A stretch of 64,000 bases of DNA from Sphaerisporangium album (GCF_003323745.1 NZ_QOIL01000003.1:496001-560000), one strand, 5' to 3'; positions 43,681-52,623 are shown, counted from the first letter of the stretch. Program-made: numbers and translations. Notes: generated by a model not told the origin, from the letters alone.

Positions 43681-43812
43681 CGGGTCCTCCTTGGTCTCCG
43701 GGCTAGGCGGCTTGGGTGGCTTCGCCCGAACTATGAGCTGTAAGACGCGAATGTACCTCCCTGGCTCCCGGCAAGCGCCATGGGCCGTTCACGATCACGC
43801 GGCCGACCACCC

Positions 43813-43826
43813 TAGAACCGGTTCTA
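43813..43826. promoter_or_regulatory. KstR-type operator between gmd and a GT4 gene
   Basis: TAGAACCGGTTCTA is a perfect palindromic match to TnnAACnnGTTnnA and shares the GAAC-NN-GTTCTA core with the sites before the P450 and PPOX genes. A TAGGGT -10-like hexamer on the minus strand (43814-43809) overlaps it, suggesting control of gmd. Confidence 0.6.
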
Positions 43827-43842
43827 CCGAGCGGCGCTCGGT
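43826..43842. repeat. Inverted repeat next to the KstR-type box
   Basis: ACCGAGC-GGC-GCTCGGT, a perfect 7-3-7 dyad sharing one base with the KstR-type box. It could be a second operator or a leader hairpin. Confidence 0.55.
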
Positions 43843-44000
43843 CGGGGTGACCGCCCAGTTCGCAGTACATAGGGGCGGTTTGAGGCACAATTCCATGTTA
43901 AGGGTGCGTCAGTTACCAGATGGTAGGGTCGCGACTAAGATCGGCCTTCGCGGTACACGTTCCACACGGGTACCGAGCACCGCTCTCGAAAGGGGTGTCC

Positions 44001-45290
44001 GTGCAGGTTCCAGACGACGGGCGAGAGCACGAGGCGTCCGGTGAGGGCAGGCTGCGCGTCGCCCTGCTGTCGTACCGGAGCAAGCCCACCTGCGGCGGGC
44101 AGGGCGTCTACCTGCGCCACCTCAGCCGTGAGCTCGTCGCGCTCGGGCACCACGTCGAGGTCATCTCCGGCCCGCCCTACCCGGAGCTGGACGAGGGCGT
44201 CGTGCTGAACAAGCTGGAGAGCCTCGACCTCTACCGCGACGAGGACCCCTTCCGCACCCCCGCACTCGCCGAGTACCGCGACTGGATCGACGTCCTGGAA
44301 GTCGCCACGATGTGGACGGCCGGGTTCCCCGAGCCGCTGACGTTCAGCCTGCGCGCGCTGCGCGAGCTGAAGAAGCGCCAGGGCGACTTCGACGTGGTCC
44401 AGGACAACCAGACGCTGGGCTACGGCCTGCTCGGCATCCAGAAACTGCTCCCCGTCGTCGGGACGATCCACCACCCGATCAGCGTGGACCGCCGCATCGA
44501 GCTGAAGGCCGCGCCGTGGCGCAAGCAACTCTCGCTGCGCCGCTGGTACGGGTTCGTCCGCATGCAGAGCATCGTCGCGCCGCGGCTGAAGCCGATCCTC
44601 ACGGTCAGCGAGTCCAGCCTCGCCGACATCCACCGCGACTTCAACGTGCCGCAGAGCAGCATGCGGCTGATCCCGCTCGGCGTCGACACGCGGTACTTCC
44701 ACCCGCGCCCGCACCTGCCCAAGCGCCCGGGGTCGATCGTGGCCGTCGCCAGCGCCGACTCGCCGATGAAGGGCGTCGCCACCCTGCTGCGCGCCGTGGC
44801 CAAGCTCGCCACCGAGCGCGACGTGAACCTGACCGTCGTCAGCAAGCCAACGGCCGGCGGCCCCACCGAGAAGCTGGTCCAGGAGCTCGCGCTCGGGGAC
44901 CGCGTCCGGTTCGTCCACGGCATCTCGGACGACGAGCTGGGCGAGCTGATCGCCACCTCGGAGATCTCGGTCGTGCCGTCGCTGTACGAGGGCTTCTCGC
45001 TGCCCGCCGTCGAGCACATGGCGTGCGGGACGCCGCTGGTCGCCAGCCGTACGGGCGCGTTGCCCGAGGTCGTCGGGGACGCGGCCGTCCAGGTGCCGCC
45101 GGGCGACCCCGAGGAACTGGCCGCGGCGCTGCTGCGGCTGCTCGACTCGCCCGCGGAGCGCGAGCGGGTGGGCAGGGCCGGCTACGACCGGGTGATGGAG
45201 CGCTACACCTGGCACGTCGTGGCCAAGCGCACCGTCGAGGCCTACCGCGAGGCGATCGCGGCCCGCGAGATCGCGAAGGCGACGCGGTGA
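44001..45290 (+). CDS. Glycosyltransferase family 4
   Basis: 429 aa from GTG 44001 (AAGGGG upstream). GT-B fold with N-terminal LRVALLSYRSKPTCGGQGVYL (Gly-rich acceptor loop), middle TIHHPISVDRRI and LTVSESSLADI, and C-terminal donor site motifs GVDTRYFHP, VVPSLYEGFSLPAVEHMACGTPLV (Glu-x7-Glu type). Probably an inverting-independent, retaining GDP-mannose- or UDP-sugar-using enzyme. It heads a plus-strand set with a methyltransferase and a toroid-fold protein; acceptor unknown. Confidence 0.92.
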   Translation: MQVPDDGREHEASGEGRLRVALLSYRSKPTCGGQGVYLRHLSRELVALGHHVEVISGPPYPELDEGVVLNKLESLDLYRDEDPFRTPALAEYRDWIDVLEVATMWTAGFPEPLTFSLRALRELKKRQGDFDVVQDNQTLGYGLLGIQKLLPVVGTIHHPISVDRRIELKAAPWRKQLSLRRWYGFVRMQSIVAPRLKPILTVSESSLADIHRDFNVPQSSMRLIPLGVDTRYFHPRPHLPKRPGSIVAVASADSPMKGVATLLRAVAKLATERDVNLTVVSKPTAGGPTEKLVQELALGDRVRFVHGISDDELGELIATSEISVVPSLYEGFSLPAVEHMACGTPLVASRTGALPEVVGDAAVQVPPGDPEELAAALLRLLDSPAERERVGRAGYDRVMERYTWHVVAKRTVEAYREAIAAREIAKATR

Positions 45291-45351
45291 ACCCCCGCGC
45301 GGCGAACGTGCGGGGCGAAACGGTGACGAGACGGTGAAAGGGGAGCGGTAG

Positions 45352-46065
45352 GTGCTGACCGTCGACTTCCGGCGGCTCCCGGTGGGGCCGGGCGTCCGCG
45401 TACTGGATCTCGGGTGCGGCGGTGGCCGTCACGCCTTCGAGGTCCTGCGGCGCGGCGCGGACGTGGTCGCCTTCGACCAGGACGCGGACGAGCTGAAGAG
45501 CGTGGCGAGCATGTTCGCGGCCATGGAGACGGCCGGGGAGGCGCCGCCGGAGGCCACCGCCGAGACCGTGACCGGTGACGCGCTGGCCATGCCCTTCCCC
45601 GACGCGTCGTTCGACCGGGTGATCGCGGCCGAGGTGCTGGAGCACATCCCGGACGACATGGCGGCGATGCGCGAGATCCACCGGGTGCTGAAGCCGGGAG
45701 GGCTCGCGGCCGTCACCGTGCCGAGCTTCCTGCCCGAACGCATCTGCTGGGCGCTGTCGGAGGCATACCACACCGCTCCCGGTGGGCATGTGCGCATCTA
45801 CACGCTCGCCGAGCTGACCGCCAAGCTGAAGGCGACGGGCCTGGTGGTCGGCCCGCACCACCACGCGCACGGGCTGCACTCCCCTTATTGGTGGATCAAG
45901 TGCGCGGTGGGCGTGAACGACGACGACCACCCGCTGGCCAAGGCGTACCACGAGCTGCTCGTCTGGGACATCATGAAACGTCCCGCCCTGACCCGGATCG
46001 CGGAGTCCGTGCTCAACCCTCTGATCGGGAAGAGCGTGGTCCTCTACGTCCGGAAGCCCGCTTGA
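45352..46065 (+). CDS. Class I SAM-dependent methyltransferase
   Basis: 237 aa, GTG start with GGGGAG upstream. VRVLDLGCGGGRHAFEVL is the SAM-binding loop, followed by VVAFDQDADEL, FDRVIAAEVLEHI and VLKPGGLAAVTVP. The His-rich GPHHHAHGLHSP segment may shape the substrate site. Its stop overlaps the next start by 4 nt. It probably methylates a sugar or lipid made by the neighbouring transferase. Confidence 0.9.
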   Translation: MLTVDFRRLPVGPGVRVLDLGCGGGRHAFEVLRRGADVVAFDQDADELKSVASMFAAMETAGEAPPEATAETVTGDALAMPFPDASFDRVIAAEVLEHIPDDMAAMREIHRVLKPGGLAAVTVPSFLPERICWALSEAYHTAPGGHVRIYTLAELTAKLKATGLVVGPHHHAHGLHSPYWWIKCAVGVNDDDHPLAKAYHELLVWDIMKRPALTRIAESVLNPLIGKSVVLYVRKPA

Positions 46066-47153
46066 CCGCGGGCCGGGACCGGGGCGCGGTGCCGGCCGTC
46101 CCCGGAGTCTTCACGGCGGAGCAGGTCGTCGCCACCGCGCGCAGCATCGCGGCCGTCCAGGAGCCCGACGGCGGCGTCCCGTGGCCGGAGGGGCACGTCG
46201 ACGCGTGGAACCACGTCGAGTGCCTGATGGCGATGACGGTGGCGGGCCTCAACGCCGAGGCCAGGAAGGGGTACGACTGGCTGGCGCGCACCCAGCGGCC
46301 CGACGGCTCGTGGCCGGCGAAGATGGTGCGCGGCGAGGCCGCCGAGGCGAACGGCGAGAGCAACCACGCCGCGTACGTCGCGGTGGGCGTGTGGCACGAC
46401 CTGCTGGTCACGGGGGACGAGGACTTCACCCGCGCCATGTGGCCGGTGGTCAGGAGGGCGCTGGACTTCGTCGTCGACCTGCAGACCGCGCGCGGCGAGA
46501 TCATCTGGGAACGCTCGCCCTCGGGCTTGCCGGCGGCGTACGCGCTGCTGACGGGGTGCTCGTCCATCTACCAGGGGCTGCGGTGCGGCGTGCTGCTCGG
46601 CGAGCACCTGGGCGACCCGCACCCGGACTGGGAGCTGGCCGCCGACCGGCTCGGGCACGTGCTGGCCGCGCACCCGGAGGCGTTCGCCGACAAGAGCCGG
46701 TTCTCGATGGACTGGTACTACCCGATCCTGGGCGGCGCGGTGCGCGGCGCGGCGGCGCGGGAGCGGCTCGACCGGCAGTGGGAGACGTTCGTCGAGCCGG
46801 GCCTCGGCGTGCGCTGTGTGTCGGACCAGCCGTGGGTGACGGGCGCGGAGTCCTGCGAGCTTGCCATGGCGCTGGACGCCACCGGCGACCGGGAGCGCGC
46901 GCTGACCGTCTTCGCCGACATGCAGCACATGCGCCACGAGAACGGGTCGTACTGGACCGGCTGGCAGTTCGTGAACAAGGCGTGGTTCCCCAACGAGCAG
47001 TCGGCGTACACGGCGGCGGCCGTGATCCTGGCCGCCGACGCGCTGTCGGACACGACGCCGGGCTCGGACCTGTTCCGCCAGGCGGGGCGGTACGCGATCC
47101 CCGTCGTGGACCCCGGCTCCTGCGGCTGTTCGCGGGCGTCGAGCCGCACCTGA
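46062..47153 (+). CDS. Prenyltransferase/squalene-cyclase-like alpha/alpha-toroid protein
   Basis: 363 aa from TTG 46062, which overlaps the methyltransferase stop (TTGA); GTG 46089 is an alternative. Repeats of the (alpha/alpha) barrel kind are visible: IAAVQEPDGGVPWPEGHVDAW, LARTQRPDGSWPAKM, HMRHENGSYWTGWQF, the QxxDGSW pattern of prenyltransferase/cyclase families. Acidic residues line several repeats but there is no DxDD cyclase motif, so it may be a glycan-processing enzyme or a lipid-binding subunit rather than a cyclase. Its co-translation with GT4 and methyltransferase genes suggests the same pathway. Confidence 0.75.
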   Translation: MTAGRDRGAVPAVPGVFTAEQVVATARSIAAVQEPDGGVPWPEGHVDAWNHVECLMAMTVAGLNAEARKGYDWLARTQRPDGSWPAKMVRGEAAEANGESNHAAYVAVGVWHDLLVTGDEDFTRAMWPVVRRALDFVVDLQTARGEIIWERSPSGLPAAYALLTGCSSIYQGLRCGVLLGEHLGDPHPDWELAADRLGHVLAAHPEAFADKSRFSMDWYYPILGGAVRGAAARERLDRQWETFVEPGLGVRCVSDQPWVTGAESCELAMALDATGDRERALTVFADMQHMRHENGSYWTGWQFVNKAWFPNEQSAYTAAAVILAADALSDTTPGSDLFRQAGRYAIPVVDPGSCGCSRASSRT

Positions 47154-47178
47154 GCGCCACGGCTTGGGAATATACGTT

Positions 47179-47208
47179 TTGACTTATATAAGCGGGAAGC
47201 TGTAGAAA
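47179..47208 (+). promoter_or_regulatory. Promoter with palindromic operator before the ArsR gene
   Basis: TTGACT (47179-47184), 18-nt spacer, TAGAAA (47203-47208), then 6 nt to GTG 47215, consistent with a leaderless mRNA. The 10-bp palindrome CTTATATAAG (47183-47192) sits between the elements and is a likely site for the ArsR-type repressor. Confidence 0.65.
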
Positions 47209-47214
47209 ACAAGG

Positions 47215-47577
47215 GTGCATGCGTTCGATGTGCTCGGCGACCCGGTGCGGCGCAGGATTCTCGAAGTGCTCGCCGACGGCGAGAAGACCTCCGGCGCCGT
47301 CTGCGCGGTCATCCAGGAGGAGTTCAGGATCTCGCAGCCGGCCGTCTCGCAGCATCTCAAGGTGCTGCGGGACAACGGCTTCGCGACCGTACGCCCGGAC
47401 GGGGTCCGCCGCCTCTACGCGGTGAACTCCGAGCCGCTGCGCGACATCGACGCCTGGCTTGACCGTTTCCGGCGCTTCTGGGCCCCGAAGCTCGACGCGC
47501 TGGGAACGGAACTGGCCCGCGGCAAGCGCGAACGCCGGCTGCGCGGTCACGGCGAAGACCCCGAACCAGAGGAATGA
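47215..47577 (+). CDS. ArsR-family transcriptional regulator
   Basis: 120 aa, GTG start. Winged helix with VLGDPVRRRILEVLADGEKT, ISQPAVSQHLKVLRDNGFAT and the wing VRPDGVRRLYAVN. No metal-binding Cys pair is present, so it is of the SRPBCC-linked type, which commonly controls its downstream AHSA1 partner. It ends 3 bp before the next start. Confidence 0.92.
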   Translation: MHAFDVLGDPVRRRILEVLADGEKTSGAVCAVIQEEFRISQPAVSQHLKVLRDNGFATVRPDGVRRLYAVNSEPLRDIDAWLDRFRRFWAPKLDALGTELARGKRERRLRGHGEDPEPEE

Positions 47578-47580
47578 ACG

Positions 47581-48231
47581 ATGGAAGTCAGCGAGCAGAT
47601 CAACGCCGTCCAGCGCCACGTCGGCACCCGCACGCTCGAAGCGGGTGAGGCGCGCGTCATGACCGTCAGCCAGGTCTACGCCACCACGGTGGAAGACCTG
47701 TGGGACGCCTGCACGAGCGCCGAGCGCATCCCGCGCTGGTTCCTGCCCGTCTCCGGCGACCTGCGCCTCGGCGGGCGCTACCAGCTCGAGGGCAACGCGG
47801 GCGGCACCATCGAGCGGTGCGACCCGCCGAAGAGCTTCGCCGCCACCTGGGAGTACGGCGGCGGGATGAGCTGGATCGAGGTGACCGTCTCCCCCGAGGG
47901 CGACGGCACGCGGTTCGAGCTCCAGCACATCGTGCCCGCGGCCGACGTGGACGAGCACTGGGACACGTTCGGGCCGGGCGCGGTCGGCATCGGCTGGGAC
48001 ATGGGGCTCCTGGGCCTGGCCTCCCACCTCGGCTCCGGCGAGGGCGTCACGCCCGAGGGCGCCGCCGCGTGGATGGCCTCCGACGAGGGCAGACTGTTCG
48101 TGACGCTGAGCAGCGCAGGCTGGCGCGACGCCGACATCGCCGGCGGCCAGGACGAGGCGACGGCCACCGCCGCCGCCGAGCGCGTCGCGGCCGCGTACAC
48201 CGCTCCCCCTGAGGCGGCGCCCGAAGCCTGA
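47581..48231 (+). CDS. SRPBCC/AHSA1-family protein
   Basis: 216 aa. VYATTVEDLWDACTSAERIPRWFLP, LRLGGRYQLEGNAGGTI and TRFELQHIVPA give the START-like hydrophobic-cavity fold of activator-of-Hsp90-type proteins. The C-terminal 40 residues are Ala-rich and variable. Translationally linked with the ArsR gene, it probably binds a small hydrophobic compound. Ligand unknown. Confidence 0.9.
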   Translation: MEVSEQINAVQRHVGTRTLEAGEARVMTVSQVYATTVEDLWDACTSAERIPRWFLPVSGDLRLGGRYQLEGNAGGTIERCDPPKSFAATWEYGGGMSWIEVTVSPEGDGTRFELQHIVPAADVDEHWDTFGPGAVGIGWDMGLLGLASHLGSGEGVTPEGAAAWMASDEGRLFVTLSSAGWRDADIAGGQDEATATAAAERVAAAYTAPPEAAPEA

Positions 48232-48292
48232 GGGCTCCCGCTTCCCCGGCGCACGCGGCGCGGATCAGCGCCTGGGCGGGCCCGGCGGTCGA

Positions 48293-48973
48293 TCAGGTGA
48301 CGTCGGCGTCGTGCACGAGCAGCGCGATCTGAACCCGGTTGTTCAGCGCGAGCTTGGTCAGCACCCGCGAGACATGCGCCATGACGGTCGGCACGGTCAT
48401 GCGCAGCTCGGCCCCGATCTCGGCGTTCGAGCACCCCCGGCCGAGGGCCATCGCCACCTCCCGCTCCCGGCCGGTGAGCAGGCCCAGCCGAGACCGCGCA
48501 TGGTCGCGCCGGGAGGCGGCCGCGGGATCGGCGACGTGCTGGATCAACTGCCGGGTGACCGACGGCGAGAGCATGGCCTCGCCGGCCGCCACCGTGCGTA
48601 TCGCCCGCATGATGTCGCGCGGCGGAGTGTCCTTGAGGAGGAAGCCGCTGGCCCCGGCCCGCAGGGCGCGCAGCACATGGTCGTCGGCGTCGAACGTCGT
48701 CAGGACGATCACATGCGGCGGCCTCGCCCGGGACCGCAACCGCTCGGTCGCGACCAGCCCGTCCACCCGCGGCATCCGGATGTCCATGAGGACGACGTCC
48801 GGCCAGTGGGCGTCGGCCAGCGCGTCCGCCTCGGCGCCGTCCCCGGCCTCGGCGACCACCTCGATGTCGGGCGCGGCGGCCAGCAGCATCACCAGGCCCG
48901 CCCGGACCAGCGGGTCGTCGTCCACGATGGCCAGCCGGATCGGCGCCGGGCCTTCACCCTCGCCGGTCAGCAC
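48293..48973 (-). CDS. NarL-family response regulator
   Basis: 226 aa from GTG 48973 (GGAG upstream); a TTG at 49015 would add 14 residues. Receiver domain with acidic pocket in RLAIVDDDPLVRAGL, phospho-Asp in DVVLMDIRMP, Thr in VIVLTTFD and Lys in GFLLKDTPP. LuxR-type HTH at the C-terminus (LLTGREREVAMALGRGCSNAEIGAEL). It follows its cognate kinase gene by 88 bp. The divergent ABC exporter is a natural candidate target. Confidence 0.93.
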   Translation of the reverse strand: MLTGEGEGPAPIRLAIVDDDPLVRAGLVMLLAAAPDIEVVAEAGDGAEADALADAHWPDVVLMDIRMPRVDGLVATERLRSRARPPHVIVLTTFDADDHVLRALRAGASGFLLKDTPPRDIMRAIRTVAAGEAMLSPSVTRQLIQHVADPAAASRRDHARSRLGLLTGREREVAMALGRGCSNAEIGAELRMTVPTVMAHVSRVLTKLALNNRVQIALLVHDADVT

Positions 48974-49061
48974 GGCGGCTCCGTCCGCCTGATCGGCATG
49001 GCCGTACGGAAACAAGACCGGGGCCGGCGGGCGCGGACACGGGAGCGACGCTGGGCGCGGC

Positions 49062-50282
49062 TCAGGCGGGCCACGGCATCCACGCCTCGAGCCGGAAGCC
49101 GCGGCCGTCAGGTTCGGCCCCGTGGTGCAGGCGGCCGCCCGCGAGCGTAACGCGCTCGCGCAGGCCGACGAGCCCCATGCCCGCGCCGGGCACCCCCTCC
49201 GGCGGGGGCGTGATCGGGAGCGGGTTGGTGACGCGCACGCGCAGCCCCTCGCCGCGGGCGCCGTCCACGAGCACGTCGACCGCCGCGCCGGGCGCGTGCT
49301 TGCGCGCGTTCGTGAGCCCCTCCTGCACGAGCCGGTACGCCGTACGGCCGACGGCGGACGGCAGCCCGTCCGCAGCGCCGGCCGGGCACGCGTACGCGAC
49401 CCGGGTGCCGGCCGCGCGGGCGCTTTCCACCAGTTCCGGCACGTCGGGCAGGCCGGGTTGCGGGCGCTCGGGCGGCCCGGAGACGCCCACGCGCAGAACC
49501 CCGATCACCGCGCGCAGTTCCTGCAGCGCGTCGTGCGCGTTGGCGCGGATCACCCCCGCCGCGGTCGCCACCTCCTCCCGCCGCGCGTCCATGCGCACCT
49601 CCAGTGCCCCCGCGTGCAGACTGACCAGGGACAGGCGGTGGGCGAGGACATCGTGCATCTCCCGCGCGATGCGCGTCCGCTCCGTCAGCCGCGCCTGCTC
49701 GACACGCAGGTGCTGCTCGGCCTCCAGGCGGGCCGCGCGCTCGCGCAGGGAGGCGACCAGCTGACGCTGCGCCCGGGCGAACATCCCCCACCCCACCGCG
49801 GCCGCCAAGATCCCCCCACGCACCGCGAAGTCCACCCAGACCGGGAACTTCGGGTCATCCTGGAGCATGAAGTAGACGGTGACCATGGCGACGTTCGTGA
49901 CGGCGAGCACCAGCGCGACCAGGGCGCGGCGGTGCACGGCGACCGTGAACACCGCGACGGCGAGCGCCGCCGTCGTCATCGCCGAGACCGCACCGACGAG
50001 CGTGAGCGCCACGGCCAGCCCCAGCGGCCACCGGTGGCGCCACCACAGGCTCAGGCAGCACAGCGTGCCCATCGCGGCGTCGACCTGCCATGTCGGGGTC
50101 GGCGAGGGATCCGCGGACGCGTCCCCGACCCGCAGCAACAGCGTCCCGAAGGCAAAGGACAGCACGACGCATGTCACGTCGCCCGCTCGCGCCGCGCATC
50201 CGTCCCGGCCGAGCGTCGGCACAGACTCGGGGGGCGGATCGATCCGGGCGTCCGGTAGGGCGGGACCGGCCTGGCTGGACAT
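49062..50282 (-). CDS. NarX-type sensor histidine kinase
   Basis: 406 aa. Five or six transmembrane helices (residues about 38-180) without a large outer loop, then a DHp domain with phospho-His in ERTRIAREMHDVLAHRLSLVSLHAG and an HATPase region (YRLVQEGLTNARKHAPGA, GAGMGLVGLRERVTLAGG). It probably senses a membrane event such as antibiotic or lipid stress, since it lies next to an ABC exporter gene pair, divergent by 163 bp. Confidence 0.92.
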   Translation of the reverse strand: MSSQAGPALPDARIDPPPESVPTLGRDGCAARAGDVTCVVLSFAFGTLLLRVGDASADPSPTPTWQVDAAMGTLCCLSLWWRHRWPLGLAVALTLVGAVSAMTTAALAVAVFTVAVHRRALVALVLAVTNVAMVTVYFMLQDDPKFPVWVDFAVRGGILAAAVGWGMFARAQRQLVASLRERAARLEAEQHLRVEQARLTERTRIAREMHDVLAHRLSLVSLHAGALEVRMDARREEVATAAGVIRANAHDALQELRAVIGVLRVGVSGPPERPQPGLPDVPELVESARAAGTRVAYACPAGAADGLPSAVGRTAYRLVQEGLTNARKHAPGAAVDVLVDGARGEGLRVRVTNPLPITPPPEGVPGAGMGLVGLRERVTLAGGRLHHGAEPDGRGFRLEAWMPWPA

Positions 50283-50445
50283 GATCTCAGGGTACGTGCC
50301 GCGCCCTGTGACGGGCAGCGCCCGAAGTCACGCCCGGTGCCGACCAAAGTCGGGGGTGGCCGGGCGCCCGGCCTCTCCCTTCGGCCCGGAACCGGCTGAC
50401 CGGGGAACGATGCCCCGGGGACGGTCCAGCGCGCAGCCTGGTCGC

Positions 50446-51171
50446 ATGATCGAGGTCAACCATCTGTCCAAGCGGTACGGCGACCAGATCGCCGTGGACG
50501 CCGTGTCGTTCCGATGCGAGCCGGGGACGATCACCGGATTCCTCGGGCCCAACGGCGCCGGCAAATCCACTACTTTGCGCATGATCTGCGGGCTGACCCC
50601 GCCGACGTCCGGCGAGGCCCTCGTCTGCGGTGTGCCCTACCGGTCCCTGCCCGTACCCGGCCGCCGGGTCGGTGTCCTGCTCGACGCCTCCGCCCAGCAC
50701 GCCGGGCGGACCGGCCGCGAGGTGCTCGCCCTGTCGGCCCAGGTGCTGGGCGTCGCCGGCGCCCGTGTCGAGGAGCTGCTCGACCTCGTCGGGCTGGCCG
50801 GCCCGGCCGCGCGCAAGCGGGTCCGCGGGTTCTCGCTCGGTATGCGCCAGCGTCTCGGCATCGCGCACGCGCTGCTCGGCGAGCCCGAGGTGCTGATCCT
50901 CGACGAGCCGGCCAACGGCCTGGACCCGGAGGGCATCCGGTGGATGCGCCACCTGCTGCGCGAGCACGCCGCCCGAGGCGGGACCGTCCTGCTGTCCTCC
51001 CACCTGCTGCACGAGATCGAGCGGACCGCGGACCGGCTCGTCGTGATCGCCGGCGGGCGTGTCGTGGGCCGGGGCGGCCGGGACGAGATCCTGGCGGGCG
51101 GCGGCGACCTGGAGGAGGAGTTCCTGCGCCTCACCGGGCGGCGGCACGTCATCGAGGAGGTCGAGCAGTGA
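50446..51171 (+). CDS. ABC exporter ATP-binding protein
   Basis: 241 aa from ATG 50446; the longer frame upstream is not protein-like. LGPNGAGKST, FSLGMRQRLGIAHALLG (signature), VLILDEPANGLDPEG and LLSSHLLHE are intact. Family: DrrA/CcmA-like ATPases of two-component exporters for drugs or lipids. The stop overlaps the permease start by 4 nt. Confidence 0.92.
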   Translation: MIEVNHLSKRYGDQIAVDAVSFRCEPGTITGFLGPNGAGKSTTLRMICGLTPPTSGEALVCGVPYRSLPVPGRRVGVLLDASAQHAGRTGREVLALSAQVLGVAGARVEELLDLVGLAGPAARKRVRGFSLGMRQRLGIAHALLGEPEVLILDEPANGLDPEGIRWMRHLLREHAARGGTVLLSSHLLHEIERTADRLVVIAGGRVVGRGGRDEILAGGGDLEEEFLRLTGRRHVIEEVEQ

Positions 51172-51950
51172 GCGGCACCGCGTCAATTGGAGCCGATCGC
51201 CCCGCGCGCCGGCCCGCCACCGGGCCTTCGCCGATGCGCCTGACCCTCGTCGAACTCCGCAAGGCGGCCGACACGCGGGCCGGATTCCGGCTGATCGTCG
51301 CGGTCGCCGTCCTCACGCTCGCCGTCGTCGCGGCGCGGCTCGCCTTCGGAGAGGCCAGGACGCTGGGGTCGCTGGCCGGGGACGCGCAGTTGCCGGCCTC
51401 GGTGCTGCTGCCCGTGCTCGGCGTGCTGTCGGTGACGAGCGAGTGGTCGCAGCGAACGGCGCTGAGCACGTTCATCCTCGTCCCCGCCCGAGGCCGGGTC
51501 GTCGCGGCGAAGATCCTCGCCGCGTGCCTGCTCGCCACGGGCGCGACGGCGGTCGGCCTGGCGACGGGGGTCGCGGGGTTCGCGGTCGGCGGGATCCTGG
51601 ACCGGACGACCGGCGGATGGGACCTGTCCGGCGCCGTCGTCGCCCAACTCTTGCTGGTCGACTGCGTGACCATGCTGTGCGGCACGGCGTTCGGCCTGCT
51701 GCTCCTGAACTCGGCCCCGGCGATCGTGACCTTCTACGCGCTTCCCATCGCGTGGACCCTCGCCGCTGGGCTCCTGCCCGGGCTTGACACGGCGGCCCAG
51801 TGGCTCGATATCGGACGGGCACGCGTCCCTCTGGCCGAGCCGGGCGTCACCGGGCAGGAGTGGGCGAGGTTCGTCACCTCGTGCCTGCTCTGGGTGGCCC
51901 TGCCGGCCGCCCTGGGGTTGCTGCGCATACACCGTACGGAGATCAGCTGA
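51168..51950 (+). CDS. ABC exporter permease
   Basis: 260 aa, GTG start within GTGA at the end of the ATPase gene. Six hydrophobic helices follow a short cytoplasmic lead (RLTLVELRKAADTRAGFRL), with VLSVTSEWSQRTALSTFIL as the conserved helix pair of ABC2-type permeases. With the adjacent ATPase it forms an exporter, probably controlled by the divergent two-component system. Confidence 0.88.
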   Translation: MSGTASIGADRPARRPATGPSPMRLTLVELRKAADTRAGFRLIVAVAVLTLAVVAARLAFGEARTLGSLAGDAQLPASVLLPVLGVLSVTSEWSQRTALSTFILVPARGRVVAAKILAACLLATGATAVGLATGVAGFAVGGILDRTTGGWDLSGAVVAQLLLVDCVTMLCGTAFGLLLLNSAPAIVTFYALPIAWTLAAGLLPGLDTAAQWLDIGRARVPLAEPGVTGQEWARFVTSCLLWVALPAALGLLRIHRTEIS

Positions 51951-51981
51951 GCATCGAGGACTCGTCGGGTCGGTGGTCGGG

Positions 51982-52623
51982 TCAGGGGGTGGCGATGCGT
52001 TCGAGGACTCTCAGGGAGCCTTCGGTTCTCGTCTCCTTGTACTGGCCGGTGGCGAGGGCGCGCTGGAAGACGCGGTACGGGGCCTGGCCGCCGGTCTTGG
52101 GATCGGGGTAGACGTCGTGGAAGACGAGGGCGCCGCCCGGGATGACGTGGTGGGCCCAGCCCTCGTAGTCCTTGGTGACGGGGTCCTCGGAGTGGCCGCC
52201 GTCGATGAACAGCATCGCGAGCGGCGTGTGCCAGTAGCGGGCGACGGTCTCCGAGCTGCCGACGATGGCGATCACCTGGTCTTCCAGCCCGGCCGACGCG
52301 ATGGCGGTGCGGAAGAACGGCAAGGAGTCCATCTTGCCGAAGCGCGGGTCCATGAGAGAGGGGTCGTGGTGGGCCCAGCCGGGCTGGATCTCCTCCGAGC
52401 CACGGTGGTGGTCGACGGTGAAGAGGACCGTGCCGGTCTCGCGGGCGGCGGCCCCGAGGTAGATCGCGGACTTCCCGCAGTAGGTGCCGATCTCGCAGAT
52501 CGGACCGAGCGGGCCGTACACGCACGCGGTCTGGAAGAGCGCCAGCCCTTCGTTCCCGGGCATGAAGCCCTTGGCACGCTCGGCCGCGTGACGCAGGTCC
52601 GCCGGGAAGGACATGTCAGTCAT
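51982..52623 (-). CDS. Class I SAM-dependent methyltransferase (CmcI-like)
   Basis: 213 aa, ATG 52623 with AGGGA upstream. ICEIGTYCGKSAIYLGAAA is the SAM-binding loop, with LFTVDHHRGSEEIQPGW, MLFIDGGHSEDPV and GGALVFHDVYPD typical of the Methyltransf_24/CmcI-like group; the DGGH and HDVY acidic residues usually bind a divalent metal. It is divergent from the PPOX gene across a 149-bp region with two dyads, so it may be co-regulated with it. Substrate unknown. Confidence 0.87.
   Translation of the reverse strand: MTDMSFPADLRHAAERAKGFMPGNEGLALFQTACVYGPLGPICEIGTYCGKSAIYLGAAARETGTVLFTVDHHRGSEEIQPGWAHHDPSLMDPRFGKMDSLPFFRTAIASAGLEDQVIAIVGSSETVARYWHTPLAMLFIDGGHSEDPVTKDYEGWAHHVIPGGALVFHDVYPDPKTGGQAPYRVFQRALATGQYKETRTEGSLRVLERIATP

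Larger units (their letters stand above)
43681..44000. other. gmd/GT4 divergent promoter region
   Basis: 320 bp with no gene. It contains the KstR-type box at 43813-43826, an adjacent inverted repeat at 43826-43842 and TACCAGATGGTA (43914-43925). The combination of dyads marks a regulated divergent promoter region. Confidence 0.5.
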
